Shown here: positions 1 through 7,479 of the stretch, in pieces | Position numbering within the stretch: position 1 is the stretch's first letter | Layout of the letters: each line of letters begins with the position of its first letter | Assembly (NCBI RefSeq): GCF_003797765.1 | Contig: NZ_RKMB01000038.1 | Span: 1 to 43,782 of the forward strand | Source: Ramlibacter sp. WS9 | Lineage (GTDB): Bacteria; Pseudomonadota; Gammaproteobacteria; Burkholderiales; Burkholderiaceae_C | Direction of reading: 5' to 3' | DNA length: 43,782 nucleotides | Notes under the pieces: generated by a model | Databases searched by the model: none | What the model was told of the DNA's origin: nothing | Seen by the model: the letters and a program-made list of their open reading frames with translations, nothing else | Position numbers and translations under genes: made by a program

Positions 1-1
1 G

Positions 2-304
2 GCTGTGATCGCGCCGCCGCCCCCGCCCGCGCCGCCTGCTGCCCCGGCAGGCCGGCAGGAAATGGGCGTGGCGTGTCCCACACAGGTGAAGCCCGACATG
101 CCCCGCCAGGCCATCAAGGAAGGCGCTGAAGGCGTCGTGAAGGCGCAAGCGGTCATCCGTGACGGCGCGGTGCGTGAAGTGACCATTCTTTCGGGTCCGC
201 GCGTATTTCATGGTGCGGTGCGCACCGCCATGATGCAGTACCGCTGCGTCAGCGGTTCGGGCGACATCATCGCCACGCAGGAATTCAACTTCAAGATCGA
301 GTGA
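2..304 (+). CDS. TonB-like energy transducer, C-terminal part (5' end outside window)
   Basis: The reading frame is open from the window edge to TGA at 302-304, so only about the last 100 residues are seen. The visible part starts with a Pro/Ala-rich linker (IAPPPPPAPPAAP), as in the periplasmic spacer of TonB proteins. It is followed by a short alpha/beta domain with the TonB C-terminal pattern: GAEGVVKAQAVIRDGAVREV, then a final strand ending QEFNFKIE. TonB couples the inner-membrane proton-motive force (through ExbB/ExbD) to outer-membrane receptors by contacting their TonB box. A TonB-dependent receptor lies downstream on the same strand, but a strong terminator separates them. The missing N-terminus should carry a transmembrane anchor. 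A TonB-domain protein of another role cannot be excluded. Confidence 0.75.
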   Translation, partial: AVIAPPPPPAPPAAPAGRQEMGVACPTQVKPDMPRQAIKEGAEGVVKAQAVIRDGAVREVTILSGPRVFHGAVRTAMMQYRCVSGSGDIIATQEFNFKIE

Positions 305-323
305 TGGGCCTTCGGCCTCACTA

Positions 324-354
324 AAGAAAGGGCCCGTCAGGGCCCTTTCTTATT
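324..354 (+). terminator. Intrinsic terminator after the TonB-like gene
   Basis: A perfect 12-bp stem (324-335 with 340-351) with a GTCA loop ends in a short T-rich stretch. It starts 20 bp after the stop codon of the TonB-like gene. The 5' arm is A-rich and the stem core is GGGCCC, a classic Rho-independent layout. Confidence 0.9.
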
Positions 355-621
355 GGTGGGCGTAGTGCGGAGGATGCACCAACCAAGGTCGATGCTCATC
401 TATAGCGCGGTGTCGCCAAGCGGACGGTGAAATCAGGCCGATGTATTTGGGCAACAAACCGGCCAAACCCGGGTATTAGCCGGGTGACGGCGCTGTGTCA
501 GTTGTGTAAAAACACCAGCTGGACTGTGCAGTACCACGGAGCCGTACCCGTGGCTGCCCATCCAAATTGCGAGGGAGGGCAAAGCCCTAACTCTTTCGGT
601 AGGAACAAGTCTGGAGAATTC
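355..621. other. Leader/promoter region of the TonB-dependent receptor
   Basis: About 270 bp lie between the terminator and the receptor start. The receptor frame stays open upstream to 427, but that extension has no ribosome-binding site or signal-peptide character, so it is treated as non-coding. A small inverted repeat (ACCCGG 467-472 with CCGGGT 480-485) and a second weak one around 535-562 are visible. No obvious Fur box and no cobalamin-riboswitch B12 box were recognised. A promoter must lie here, because the preceding terminator is strong, but I cannot place it with confidence. Confidence 0.4.
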
Positions 622-3534
622 ATGAAAACCGGTACACAAAGGTTTAGAAAAACGGTTGTCTCACGCGCCATCATCACGGCGTTGTGCGGCACCGCGTCGA
701 TGATGATTGCGCAGGAGACCCTTGCTCAACCCGCATCTTCCTTGCAACGCGTCGAAATCACCGGGTCCAACATCCGGCGGACCGATACTGAGACGGCATC
801 GCCGGTCCAGACCATCACGCGCGAAGAAATCCAGAACTCAGGCAAGGCGTCAGTCGCCGAGTACCTGCAGACGCTGTCAGTGGACAACCAGGGCTCCGTG
901 CCCACCACGTTCGGCAACGGCTTCGCGCCGGGTGCATCGGGCATCTCGCTGCGCGGCATGGGCGCCGCGTCGACCCTGGTGCTCATCAATGGCCGCCGCA
1001 TCGCCCCGTACGGCCTTGCCGACGACGGCCAAAAGGTCTTCACCGACCTGAACGTCATCCCGCTGGAAGCCGTTGAACGCGTCGAAATCGTGAAAGACGG
1101 CGGCTCCGCCATCTACGGTTCGGACGCCATGGCCGGTGTGGTCAACATCATCCTGCGCAAGAGCTTCAAGGGCACCGTCGTTACGGCGAGTGGCGGAACA
1201 TCGCGCTATCACGACGGCACCGAGGCGCGCGCCACCATCACGCACGGCTTCGGCGACATGGAAACGCAAGGCTTCAACGTGCTGTTGAACCTTGAATTGA
1301 GCAAGAAGGGCGAGATCTGGAACCGCGACCGCTCAGGCCGCGGCGCAGTGGGCCGTTCCGACCTGCGTCCGGAAGGCTACAGCGCCGACTCGACCGGTGG
1401 TGTCAACGGCGGTACCGGTGCCATCATCGCCGGCGGCGGCGCGGCCGTCAGCTCCGTCATCGGCAACGTGCGCAACCCCACGCCCGGTTCGGAAACCCAA
1501 AACCTCTACTTCAGCCGCCACGACACGTCCGCGGCCGCCAACCATACGCGAGAGTTCCCTGGTGCTTGCGCGGCAATGGCCGGCGGGTTTCCGCAGGGCG
1601 ACCCGGGCGGCGGCTGCTTGACCGACGCGTCCCAGCAGTACTCGCAGGTTCAGCCCTCGGCCAAGACCATCAATTTCTTCGGCCGCTTTGCCAAGCAGCT
1701 CAATGCGCAGACCGAGCTGTACGCCGAACTGAACCTGTACAAGAACGAGTCCGACTCTTCGGGCACGCCGTCCGGCGTTCACGGTTCGACCGGCTACCCT
1801 GGCGGCCCGGTCAACAACGCCGACCAGCGCCTCGGATCGAACCACCCCGACAACCCGTACTTCGGCACGGCTGCCCGCCTGCGCTACCTGGCGGCCGACG
1901 TTGGCCCGCGCACCAGCCACGTCGACGGGGATTTCTCCCGTTTCGTGGTTGGCGTGAAGGGCACGTGGAATGCATGGGACTACGACACTGCCTTCCTGTA
2001 TTCCGAGAACAAGGTGTCGAACACGCGCGGCGGCTTCCTGCAGCGGGACGTTGCGTTCGCGTTGCTGAACCCGCTGGGCCAGGGCGCCACGCAGCTCTCC
2101 ACGACGCAAACCAACGCCGCAGTGGCGGCCGCCAACAACGCGGCTTACGCAGCGCTGCCCGCGGGCTCGTTCTGGCGCATCGGCGAGAACGCCAATTTGA
2201 ACTCGGCTGCGCTGTACGCAGCGCTGGCGCCCGAGATCGGCAACGACGCGGGCGCGAAGACCACGCAGATCGACCTGAAGGTTTCGCGCGAAATCGGCCA
2301 GCTCCAGGGCGGCCCGATCGGCATCGCATTGGGCGCTGAAGCCCGCCGTGAATCGGTCAGCCTGAACCCGACGACCGGCACCGACCGCGGCAACATCATC
2401 GGCCTGGGCTACTCTGCCTATTCCGGCTCGCGCACCGTGATGGCACTGTTCGGCGAAGCCAACTTCCCGGTGACCAAGCGCCTGGAACTGAGCGCCGCCG
2501 CACGTGCCGACCATTACAGCGATGTCGGCACCTCCGTCACCCCGAAGCTGGGTGCCAAGTGGCGTCCGCTGGACAGCCTGGCGGTTCGCGGCACCTATGC
2601 CAAGGCATTCCGCGCACCGGGCGCGGCTGAGAACGGCGTCGGCGGTCTGGCTGCCTTCACGACGGCGGCTGACCCGGCACGTTGCGCCGCCACAGCGCAA
2701 ACGATCGGGTGCAGCGCGGCTAACGTCGCCATCATCACGTCGCCCAACCCCAACCTCGAGCCGGAGAAGGCCACCAGCCTGACCCTGGGCACCGTGTGGG
2801 ACATCACGCCCAAGACCAGCATCGCGGTCGACCTGTGGCAGATCAAACGCAAGGCCGAGATCAACCAGGAAACCAGCGCTGCGGCCATCGCGGCGGGCCA
2901 CGTTGCTCGTGACCCGGCAGGTGCCTTGCCTGCGTACCCCGGCGATCCCGGTCCCATTACCGCTGTGCTGACCAACTACATCAACTCCTCGTCGTCGACG
3001 ATCCGCGGCATCGACCTGGACTTCAAGCATCGCTGGGACCTGTCCGGCGGTAACGGCAAGGTTACTGTCGGCATGACCTGGACCCACCTGGTCAAGTGGC
3101 TGCGCGTCGAGCCGGACGGCACGGAACTGGAGTTCGCCGGCACGCACGGCAACTGCGACGTGACCAACTGCATCGGCACGCCCAAGGACCGTATCAACCT
3201 GGCTGCGGCCTGGGAAATGGGCCCGTGGCGTGTCGCCAGCGTCATCAACTACCGTGGCAAGCTGAGCAACAAGTTCGCCAAAGGCGACGAAGACTGCGCC
3301 AGCCACCTGGCCGATGACACCCCGGTTTGCAGGGTCGGTTCGTTCACCACGTTGGACGTCACCGCTCGCTACAAGCTGAACGACAAGACCGAGATCTTCG
3401 GTGGCATCCGCAACCTGCTCGACAAGAAGCCGCCGCTGGACCAGACCACCTACGGTGCCGTCAGCTACAACCCGCTGGACTACAGCGGTGCCGTGGGCCG
3501 CTTCTACAGCGTCGGCGTGCGTCACGCGTTCTGA
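622..3534 (+). CDS. TonB-dependent outer-membrane receptor
   Basis: A 970-residue outer-membrane active transporter. Residues 1 to about 36 form a signal peptide (MKTGTQRFRK, a hydrophobic stretch, then ETLAQ). Residues about 45-165 are the plug domain, with typical phrases such as SGISLRGMGA, TLVLINGRRI, VERVEIVKDGGSAIYGSDA and GVVNIILRK. The rest is the 22-strand barrel, ending in the expected C-terminal Phe (GVRHAF). ATG at 622 was chosen because it has a GGAGA ribosome-binding site 5 bases upstream and begins the signal peptide; the frame is open to 427 but that part does not look like protein. The substrate is unknown. Receptors with this long RRTDTET/SPVQTITREEI N-terminus are common in Burkholderiales and Xanthomonadales and need not be siderophore receptors. 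It is monocistronic, with a terminator on each side. Confidence 0.93.
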   Translation: MKTGTQRFRKTVVSRAIITALCGTASMMIAQETLAQPASSLQRVEITGSNIRRTDTETASPVQTITREEIQNSGKASVAEYLQTLSVDNQGSVPTTFGNGFAPGASGISLRGMGAASTLVLINGRRIAPYGLADDGQKVFTDLNVIPLEAVERVEIVKDGGSAIYGSDAMAGVVNIILRKSFKGTVVTASGGTSRYHDGTEARATITHGFGDMETQGFNVLLNLELSKKGEIWNRDRSGRGAVGRSDLRPEGYSADSTGGVNGGTGAIIAGGGAAVSSVIGNVRNPTPGSETQNLYFSRHDTSAAANHTREFPGACAAMAGGFPQGDPGGGCLTDASQQYSQVQPSAKTINFFGRFAKQLNAQTELYAELNLYKNESDSSGTPSGVHGSTGYPGGPVNNADQRLGSNHPDNPYFGTAARLRYLAADVGPRTSHVDGDFSRFVVGVKGTWNAWDYDTAFLYSENKVSNTRGGFLQRDVAFALLNPLGQGATQLSTTQTNAAVAAANNAAYAALPAGSFWRIGENANLNSAALYAALAPEIGNDAGAKTTQIDLKVSREIGQLQGGPIGIALGAEARRESVSLNPTTGTDRGNIIGLGYSAYSGSRTVMALFGEANFPVTKRLELSAAARADHYSDVGTSVTPKLGAKWRPLDSLAVRGTYAKAFRAPGAAENGVGGLAAFTTAADPARCAATAQTIGCSAANVAIITSPNPNLEPEKATSLTLGTVWDITPKTSIAVDLWQIKRKAEINQETSAAAIAAGHVARDPAGALPAYPGDPGPITAVLTNYINSSSSTIRGIDLDFKHRWDLSGGNGKVTVGMTWTHLVKWLRVEPDGTELEFAGTHGNCDVTNCIGTPKDRINLAAAWEMGPWRVASVINYRGKLSNKFAKGDEDCASHLADDTPVCRVGSFTTLDVTARYKLNDKTEIFGGIRNLLDKKPPLDQTTYGAVSYNPLDYSGAVGRFYSVGVRHAF

Positions 3535-3586
3535 TCGCGCGACGGCTAGGGCAGGGGTTCGCCTCTGCCTGACCAACTCCAGAACA

Positions 3587-3620
3587 AGAAAGCCACCGCT
3601 TCGGCGGTGGCTTTCTATTT
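3587..3620 (+). terminator. Intrinsic terminator after the TonB-dependent receptor
   Basis: A perfect 13-bp stem (3587-3599 with 3604-3616) is closed by a TTCG tetraloop flanked by C and G, an unusually stable loop. It is followed by ATTT. It lies 52 bp after the receptor stop codon. Confidence 0.92.
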
Positions 3621-3645
3621 GGCCCCGCCTTTTCATTGCGCGTGA

Positions 3646-3687
3646 ATTCGAGTTGTGGCGCCGCATCCTGTGCCACAACCATCGAAT
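3646..3687. repeat. Imperfect inverted repeat upstream of the toxin-antitoxin module
   Basis: ATTCGA+GTTGTGGC (3646-3659) pairs with GCCACAAC+TCGAAT (3672-3687, with two extra bases between the blocks) around a 12-base loop. It sits between the receptor terminator and the toxin-antitoxin promoter. It may be a further transcription barrier or a regulatory site; nothing in the sequence decides. Confidence 0.4.
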
Positions 3688-3690
3688 AGG

Positions 3691-3768
3691 AGGTCCTTAA
3701 GGCTTGGCGGGATGGGGCCCGCCATAGCAGTACGGGTCGCGGTAAAATCGAGGTCACCTTCTTAAGGT
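3691..3768 (+). promoter_or_regulatory. Candidate promoter/operator of the RelE/ParE-like module
   Basis: Two related motifs bracket a possible -10 box. AGGTCCTTAAGG lies at 3691-3702 and AGGTCACCTTCTTAAGG at 3751-3767. Each contains an inverted CCTT/AAGG pair. A -10-like TAAAAT lies between them at 3743-3748. Type II antitoxins usually repress their own promoter through short palindromes, so these are the natural operator candidates. No convincing -35 box was seen. Confidence 0.35.
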
Positions 3769-3774
3769 TCAGGC

Positions 3775-3987
3775 ATGACCCAGGCACTCACCTCCGCAGT
3801 GGCAGTGGCTACAAAACTTCCTCCCGAGGAGCAGGACGTTCTCGCGGCTATTTTGCTCGAAGAAATTGCCTCGGAGCAGCGCTGGTCGGTTTCGTTCGCC
3901 AGATCGGAAACCGTGCTTGAGGCCCTAGCATCGGAAGCGCTGGCAGACTTTGTGGCCGGCAAGACGAAGCCGCTCGACAATTTATGA
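3775..3987 (+). CDS. Antitoxin-like protein of a type II toxin-antitoxin module
   Basis: A 70-residue protein of a type often found directly before RelE/ParE-like toxins. The N-terminal half is predicted helical (LPPEEQDVLAAILLEEIASE). The C-terminal half (ETVLEALASEALADFVAGKT) resembles the toxin-wrapping tail of small antitoxins. An AAGG (3764-3767) lies 7 bases before the ATG. The stop codon overlaps the toxin start (ATGA at 3984-3987), which implies translational coupling and is typical of antitoxin-first modules. I do not recognise a specific DNA-binding fold, so the assignment rests mainly on size, composition and neighbour. Confidence 0.7.
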   Translation: MTQALTSAVAVATKLPPEEQDVLAAILLEEIASEQRWSVSFARSETVLEALASEALADFVAGKTKPLDNL

Positions 3988-4253
3988 AGTCTGTGACGAC
4001 CGAAAAGTTTCGGTTGTTGTTCGCTTCGGCGCCGTCCGAACGTCAAATGCGCATCAAGGATGCCTACCGATTGTGGAAAGACAATCCGGCGCATCCGTCA
4101 CTCCGGTTCAAGAAGATTCATGCGCGTTTGCCCATCTACTCGGTTCGCGTTGATCTTGACTGGCGAGCGGTCGGCGTGCTTCAAGACGATACGCTCGTCT
4201 GGTTCTGGGTAGGCCCGCATCCGCAATACGAGGCGTTGCTCAGGTCACTGTGA
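3984..4253 (+). CDS. RelE/ParE-like toxin
   Basis: An 89-residue basic protein with the pattern of the RelE/ParE fold: an N-terminal helix pair (QMRIKDAYRLWKDNP), the phrase HPSLRFKKIH, then a beta-sheet core (IYSVRVDLDWRAVGVLQDDT) and a C-terminal WFWVGPHPQYEALL. Family members either cut mRNA on the ribosome (RelE) or poison gyrase (ParE); the sequence alone does not tell which. The ATG overlaps the antitoxin stop by four bases. The toxin stops 40 bp before the convergent MFS gene ends, with only a weak GCCCG/CGGGC hairpin (4255-4270) between them. Confidence 0.75.
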   Translation: MKSVTTEKFRLLFASAPSERQMRIKDAYRLWKDNPAHPSLRFKKIHARLPIYSVRVDLDWRAVGVLQDDTLVWFWVGPHPQYEALLRSL

Positions 4254-4292
4254 TGCCCGGTTTCACGGGCGCAGGCTGGCGCACTTGCCTTG

Positions 4293-5618
4293 CTATTCTT
4301 TCGCTGCCGAAGGCAAGCCCCTTAGGTCACGCAGGAGGGTCATCTTCCAACCGCATACGGCAAGGGCCAGCGCGCCCACACCACCCGCCGCCAAAGCCCA
4401 GCGCAGCCCCAAGTGCTCCCCCAACCACCCGCCCAACAATGCGCCAGGCAAAGCCGGGATCAAAATCAACCAACGCATGGTGCTGGTCATGCGTGCCAGC
4501 AGCGGCTCGGGTGTCACGGCCTGGCGCAGCGCCAGGAAGTTGATGAAGATCAGCACCGCCCCCAAGCCGAAGCACACCAGCATGAAAACGAATGACGCGA
4601 CGCCCCACGCATTGGCCGGCGCCGCGGCGAGCTGCAGCCAGCCGGCGCCGCAGATCGCGCAGCCCCACAGCAAGCTCGGACCGGTGCCGATGCGCGCCGA
4701 GATCCGGTGACCGAGCATGCCGGCCACCACGGTGCCGATGCCCAGCCCCACGTAGCAAAGGCCCACCTGCCGCTCGTTGAGCCCCAGTTCGCGCGTGGCG
4801 AACAGGATCTGCACCACCATCGTGGCGTGGTAGCACATCTGCCAGAGGCCTACCGTCAGCGCCAGCACCACCAGAAGCCGCGAACCTCGCACGAAGTTCA
4901 GGCCTTCCTTGAGCGCGTCCCAGAACTGGCCGGGCACCTTGGCGCCCGGCGTTTCGTGAATGCGCAGCCCGCGCAGGATCACCACGCTGAACAGCAGCAA
5001 CACCGCGTCGGCGAGCAACGCCACCGGCGCGCCCACGAGCCGGATCAAAGCGCCCGCGACGCCGGGCCCCGCCACCTCCGCGGCCGAGCTGGCCAGTGCG
5101 TTCTTGGCGTGCGCCTCCACGAGGCGCGAACGCGGCACCACCTGGGTCAGCACGATCTGGGCGGCGGTGCCCGCTGTCGTGGCCACCGTGCCGATGACGA
5201 AAGCGACGACGTACAGGTAGCCGATGCCCAGCCAGCCCAGCGCCCACACGGCGGGCACGCTCGCCAGAACGAGCGCGATGGCCAGTTCGCCGGCGACGTA
5301 AACCGGGAGCTTGCGCACACGATCGAGCCAGACGCCGCTGGGCAATGAGAACAGCACGAACGGCGCGATCTCCATGGCGGTGAGCAGACCCATCTGCGTC
5401 GGCGTCGCGTGCAGCAGCACCGCCGCCGTGAGCGGGATCGCCAGCATGGTGATCTGGCTGCCGAAGGAACTGGTCAAAATCGACAGCCACAACGGGCGGT
5501 ACTGCTTGTCGCGAAGCAGGTCGCCAGGCGCGAGGGCCAAGCGCGCGAACCAACCTCTTGCCGAGGCTTCGACAGGCTCTGCCCGAACGGACGTTTCCCC
5601 GGTGGGCTCTGCCATCAT
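4293..5618 (-). CDS. MFS transporter of the EntS/MFS_3 type
   Basis: A 441-residue integral membrane protein with about 12 hydrophobic segments. It starts its membrane region with DKQYRPLWLSILTSSFGSQI and carries the MFS loop 2-3 signature SGVWLDRVRKLPV. This subgroup (PF05977, with the enterobactin exporter EntS) mostly exports small molecules; the substrate is not predictable. The ATG-ATG start at 5618 has a poor ribosome-binding site. The first ~20 residues (including RAEPVEA) are encoded by a dispersed repeat (5566-5590). The family-like part begins near residue 30, so a TTG in the LALAPGD region could be the original start. The gene is convergent with the upstream toxin gene and divergent from vapBC. 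Confidence 0.85.
   Translation of the reverse strand: MMAEPTGETSVRAEPVEASARGWFARLALAPGDLLRDKQYRPLWLSILTSSFGSQITMLAIPLTAAVLLHATPTQMGLLTAMEIAPFVLFSLPSGVWLDRVRKLPVYVAGELAIALVLASVPAVWALGWLGIGYLYVVAFVIGTVATTAGTAAQIVLTQVVPRSRLVEAHAKNALASSAAEVAGPGVAGALIRLVGAPVALLADAVLLLFSVVILRGLRIHETPGAKVPGQFWDALKEGLNFVRGSRLLVVLALTVGLWQMCYHATMVVQILFATRELGLNERQVGLCYVGLGIGTVVAGMLGHRISARIGTGPSLLWGCAICGAGWLQLAAAPANAWGVASFVFMLVCFGLGAVLIFINFLALRQAVTPEPLLARMTSTMRWLILIPALPGALLGGWLGEHLGLRWALAAGGVGALALAVCGWKMTLLRDLRGLPSAAKE
5566..5590. repeat. Short dispersed repeat (RAEPVEA type) inside the MFS 5' end
   Basis: The GCTTCGACAGGCTCTGCCCG-type sequence is a variant of a short element scattered through many proteobacterial genomes. 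When translated it gives RAEPVEA-like peptides, as here in residues about 12-18 of the MFS protein. Only one copy was noticed in this window, so its repeat nature rests on prior knowledge. Confidence 0.6.
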
Positions 5619-5758
5619 TGAACTCGTTGATCTGCTGTGTCAGGCATTTTGACACCCCGTAGAAGCTTCGCAATGCTCGAAGATCGGGGCCCCGCTCTTG
5701 TAATGCAGTTTTGCCTTATAGTGTTGGTGTCCATTTGAAAGACTGCGAGGACGATGCC

Positions 5759-6010
5759 ATGGCAACATTGACAGTGACCGCACGGGGACAAGTGACGTTT
5801 AGAAAAGATGTGCTGCAACACCTCGGCATCAAGCCGGGGGAAAAGATCGAGTTGGATTTGCTGCCAGATGGCCGGGGCATGCTCAAAGCAGCCCGGCCTG
5901 CCGGCACGATTGACGGCTTCATCGGGTTGCTGGCAGGTCGGACAAAGAAAGTCGCAACCATCGAGGAAATCAACGAGGCAAGTGCGCGTGGTTGGGCCGC
6001 CAAGGAATGA
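5759..6010 (+). CDS. vapB: VapB-type antitoxin with an AbrB-like DNA-binding domain
   Basis: An 83-residue protein. Residues 1-45 are a SpoVT/AbrB swapped-hairpin domain (TLTVTARGQVTFRKDVLQHL, then PGEKIELDLLPDG), which binds the module's own promoter. The C-terminal part (FIGLLAGRTKKVATIEEINE) is the usual toxin-binding segment. ATG 5759 was chosen for its GAGGA ribosome-binding site (5747-5751) and because the domain starts there; the frame is open from 5711 but the extra residues do not fit the family. A -10-like TATAGT lies at 5717-5722. The stop overlaps the vapC start (ATGA, 6007-6010). Confidence 0.88.
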   Translation: MATLTVTARGQVTFRKDVLQHLGIKPGEKIELDLLPDGRGMLKAARPAGTIDGFIGLLAGRTKKVATIEEINEASARGWAAKE

Positions 6011-6414
6011 GGGTTGCTGTCGACACCAACGTTCTTGTTCGCGCTGTCGTCCGCGACGACCTGCCGCAGGCACGCGCCGCCGCCAAGGTCTTGACCGATG
6101 CCGAATTGATCGCAGTAGCACTGCCGTGCCTGTGTGAGTTTGTGTGGGTCCTCCGCAAGGTCTACGGCTTTCAACCCTCTGACGCGGCGACCGCGATCCG
6201 CGCACTGCTCGCCGCTGCAAACGTGGAAGTGAACAGGCCCGCCGTGGAGGCAGGCCTGTCGATACTCGAAGCGGGCGGGGATTTCGCGGACGGCATCATT
6301 GCCTATGAGGGGACCTGGCTCGGTGGAGAAACCTTTGTCTCCTTCGACAAGAAGGCTGTTACGCTGCTCATGGCACAGGGCCAACCAGCACGTCTTTTGC
6401 GAGGTGGCCAGTGA
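6007..6414 (+). CDS. vapC: VapC-type PIN-domain ribonuclease toxin
   Basis: A 135-residue PIN-domain protein. The Mg-binding acidic residues are visible: D6 in VAVDTNVLVR, E44 in CLCEFVWVLR, D92/D95 in GGDFADGIIA, and D114 in SFDKKA. VapC toxins cut tRNA or rRNA and are held inactive by VapB. All expected residues are present, so the toxin should be active. The ATG at 6007 overlaps the vapB stop by four bases; an earlier GTG-like extension to 5992 was not used. The gene ends 45 bp before the convergent dppF-like gene. Confidence 0.9.
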   Translation: MRVAVDTNVLVRAVVRDDLPQARAAAKVLTDAELIAVALPCLCEFVWVLRKVYGFQPSDAATAIRALLAAANVEVNRPAVEAGLSILEAGGDFADGIIAYEGTWLGGETFVSFDKKAVTLLMAQGQPARLLRGGQ

Positions 6415-6459
6415 CTCCTTCGTATCTTCCCCTTCGCGCGGTCGGCCCGGCAACCTCCA

Positions 6460-7479
6460 TCAATACAACCAGCAGGCCGCCTGCGTGTGGGGGTTGATCG
6501 CCTTCAGCGGCGGTACTTCGGCAGCGCAGCGGTCGAACGCATGCGGGCACCGCGTGCGGAACACGCAGCCCGAAGGCGGGTCGATCGGCGAGGGCAGGTC
6601 GCCCTGCAGCATCTGGATCACTTTGCCGCGTTCCAGCTGCGGGTCGGCCAGCGGCACCGCGGACAGCAGCGCGCGCGTGTAGGGGTGCTTGGGGTCGGCG
6701 TACAGCTCGTGCTTGTGCGATAGCTCCATCACGCGGCCCAGGTACATCACCAGGATGCGCTGGCTCACGTGCTTGACCACGGCCAGGTCGTGCGCGATGA
6801 ACACCAGCGCCAGATGCATTTCTTTTTGCAGGTCGCGCAGCAGGTTGATGATCTGGGCCTGGATCGATACGTCCAGAGCCGAGACCGGCTCGTCGCAAAC
6901 GATCAGCTTGGGTTCGAGGATCAGGGCGCGGGCGATGCCGATGCGTTGGCATTGCCCGCCGGAAAATTCATGCGGGTAGCGGTACAACTGCGCCTCGTTC
7001 AGCCCCACCTTCACCATCATCGCCTTGACGCGCGCGAGTACGTCGGCAGCGCTCAGGTCGGGGCGGTGTGTGCGCAGCGGTTCGCTGATGATCTGCGCCA
7101 CGTTCATGCGTGGGTTGAGCGATGCCAGCGGATCCTGGAACACCATCTGCACGTTCTTGCGCACCTGTTGCCAGTCGCCCGGCGTGGCGCCCGACATGTC
7201 GCGGCCCAGCCAGACCACCTTGCCGGCGGTGGGCGGGATCAGATTGAGCACGGCGCGGGCCAGCGTCGACTTGCCGCAGCCCGATTCGCCGACGATGCCG
7301 AGCGTTTCGCCGGGGTACAGGTCGAAGCTCACGCCGTTGACCGCTTTGAGCGTGCGGTGCTTGGCCAGGAACCCTTCACCGCGCACCTTGAAATGCACAT
7401 GCAAGTCGCGTACGGAAAGCAAGGGATCCCGCTCCCTCTCCCTTTGGGAGAGGGCTGGGGTGAGGGCGGCTTCACTCAT
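6460..7479 (-). CDS. Peptide ABC importer, ATPase subunit (DppF/OppF-like)
   Basis: A 339-residue ABC ATPase, last gene of the minus-strand peptide-import run. It has Walker A GESGCGKST (64-72), Q-loop FQDP (around 114-117), signature SGGQ (173-176), Walker B LIVCDEP (D196, E197) and switch H230. The C-terminal oligopeptide/dipeptide extension contains the conserved cysteines (SGCVFRTRCPHAFDRC). The start ATG overlaps the stop of the DppD-like gene by four bases (ATGA). Residues 4-17 (AALTPALSQRERER) are encoded by a palindromic dispersed repeat, so the family-like protein begins only near residue 19. The partner ATPase and permeases lie directly upstream. Confidence 0.92.
   Translation of the reverse strand: MSEAALTPALSQRERERDPLLSVRDLHVHFKVRGEGFLAKHRTLKAVNGVSFDLYPGETLGIVGESGCGKSTLARAVLNLIPPTAGKVVWLGRDMSGATPGDWQQVRKNVQMVFQDPLASLNPRMNVAQIISEPLRTHRPDLSAADVLARVKAMMVKVGLNEAQLYRYPHEFSGGQCQRIGIARALILEPKLIVCDEPVSALDVSIQAQIINLLRDLQKEMHLALVFIAHDLAVVKHVSQRILVMYLGRVMELSHKHELYADPKHPYTRALLSAVPLADPQLERGKVIQMLQGDLPSPIDPPSGCVFRTRCPHAFDRCAAEVPPLKAINPHTQAACWLY
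7432..7467. repeat. Palindromic dispersed repeat (LTPALSQRER type) inside dppF 5' end
   Basis: A perfect 9-bp hairpin (CCCTCTCCC 7434-7442, TTT loop, GGGAGAGGG 7446-7454) is followed by CTGGGGTGAGGG. This matches an element well known from many proteobacterial genomes, which in one frame encodes LTPALSQRER-like peptides. Here it lies inside the first 20 codons of the DppF-like gene. Confidence 0.75.

Noticed and set aside
427..621. Upstream extension of the TonB-dependent receptor frame
   Set aside because: ATG 622 has a good ribosome-binding site and starts a signal peptide; the upstream 65 codons have no protein character.
355..621. Cobalamin or other metabolite riboswitch before the TonB-dependent receptor
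   Set aside because: Small hairpins are present, but I found no B12 box or other conserved riboswitch core.
1333..3678. Very long open frame (781 codons) antisense to the TonB-dependent receptor
   Set aside because: It is the usual shadow of a GC-rich gene: low-complexity Arg/Ala/Val composition, no family similarity, no ribosome-binding site, and the sense strand encodes a clear receptor.
4254..4292. Bidirectional terminator between the toxin and MFS genes
   Set aside because: Only a 5-bp GCCCG/CGGGC stem without a T-run is present, too weak to call.
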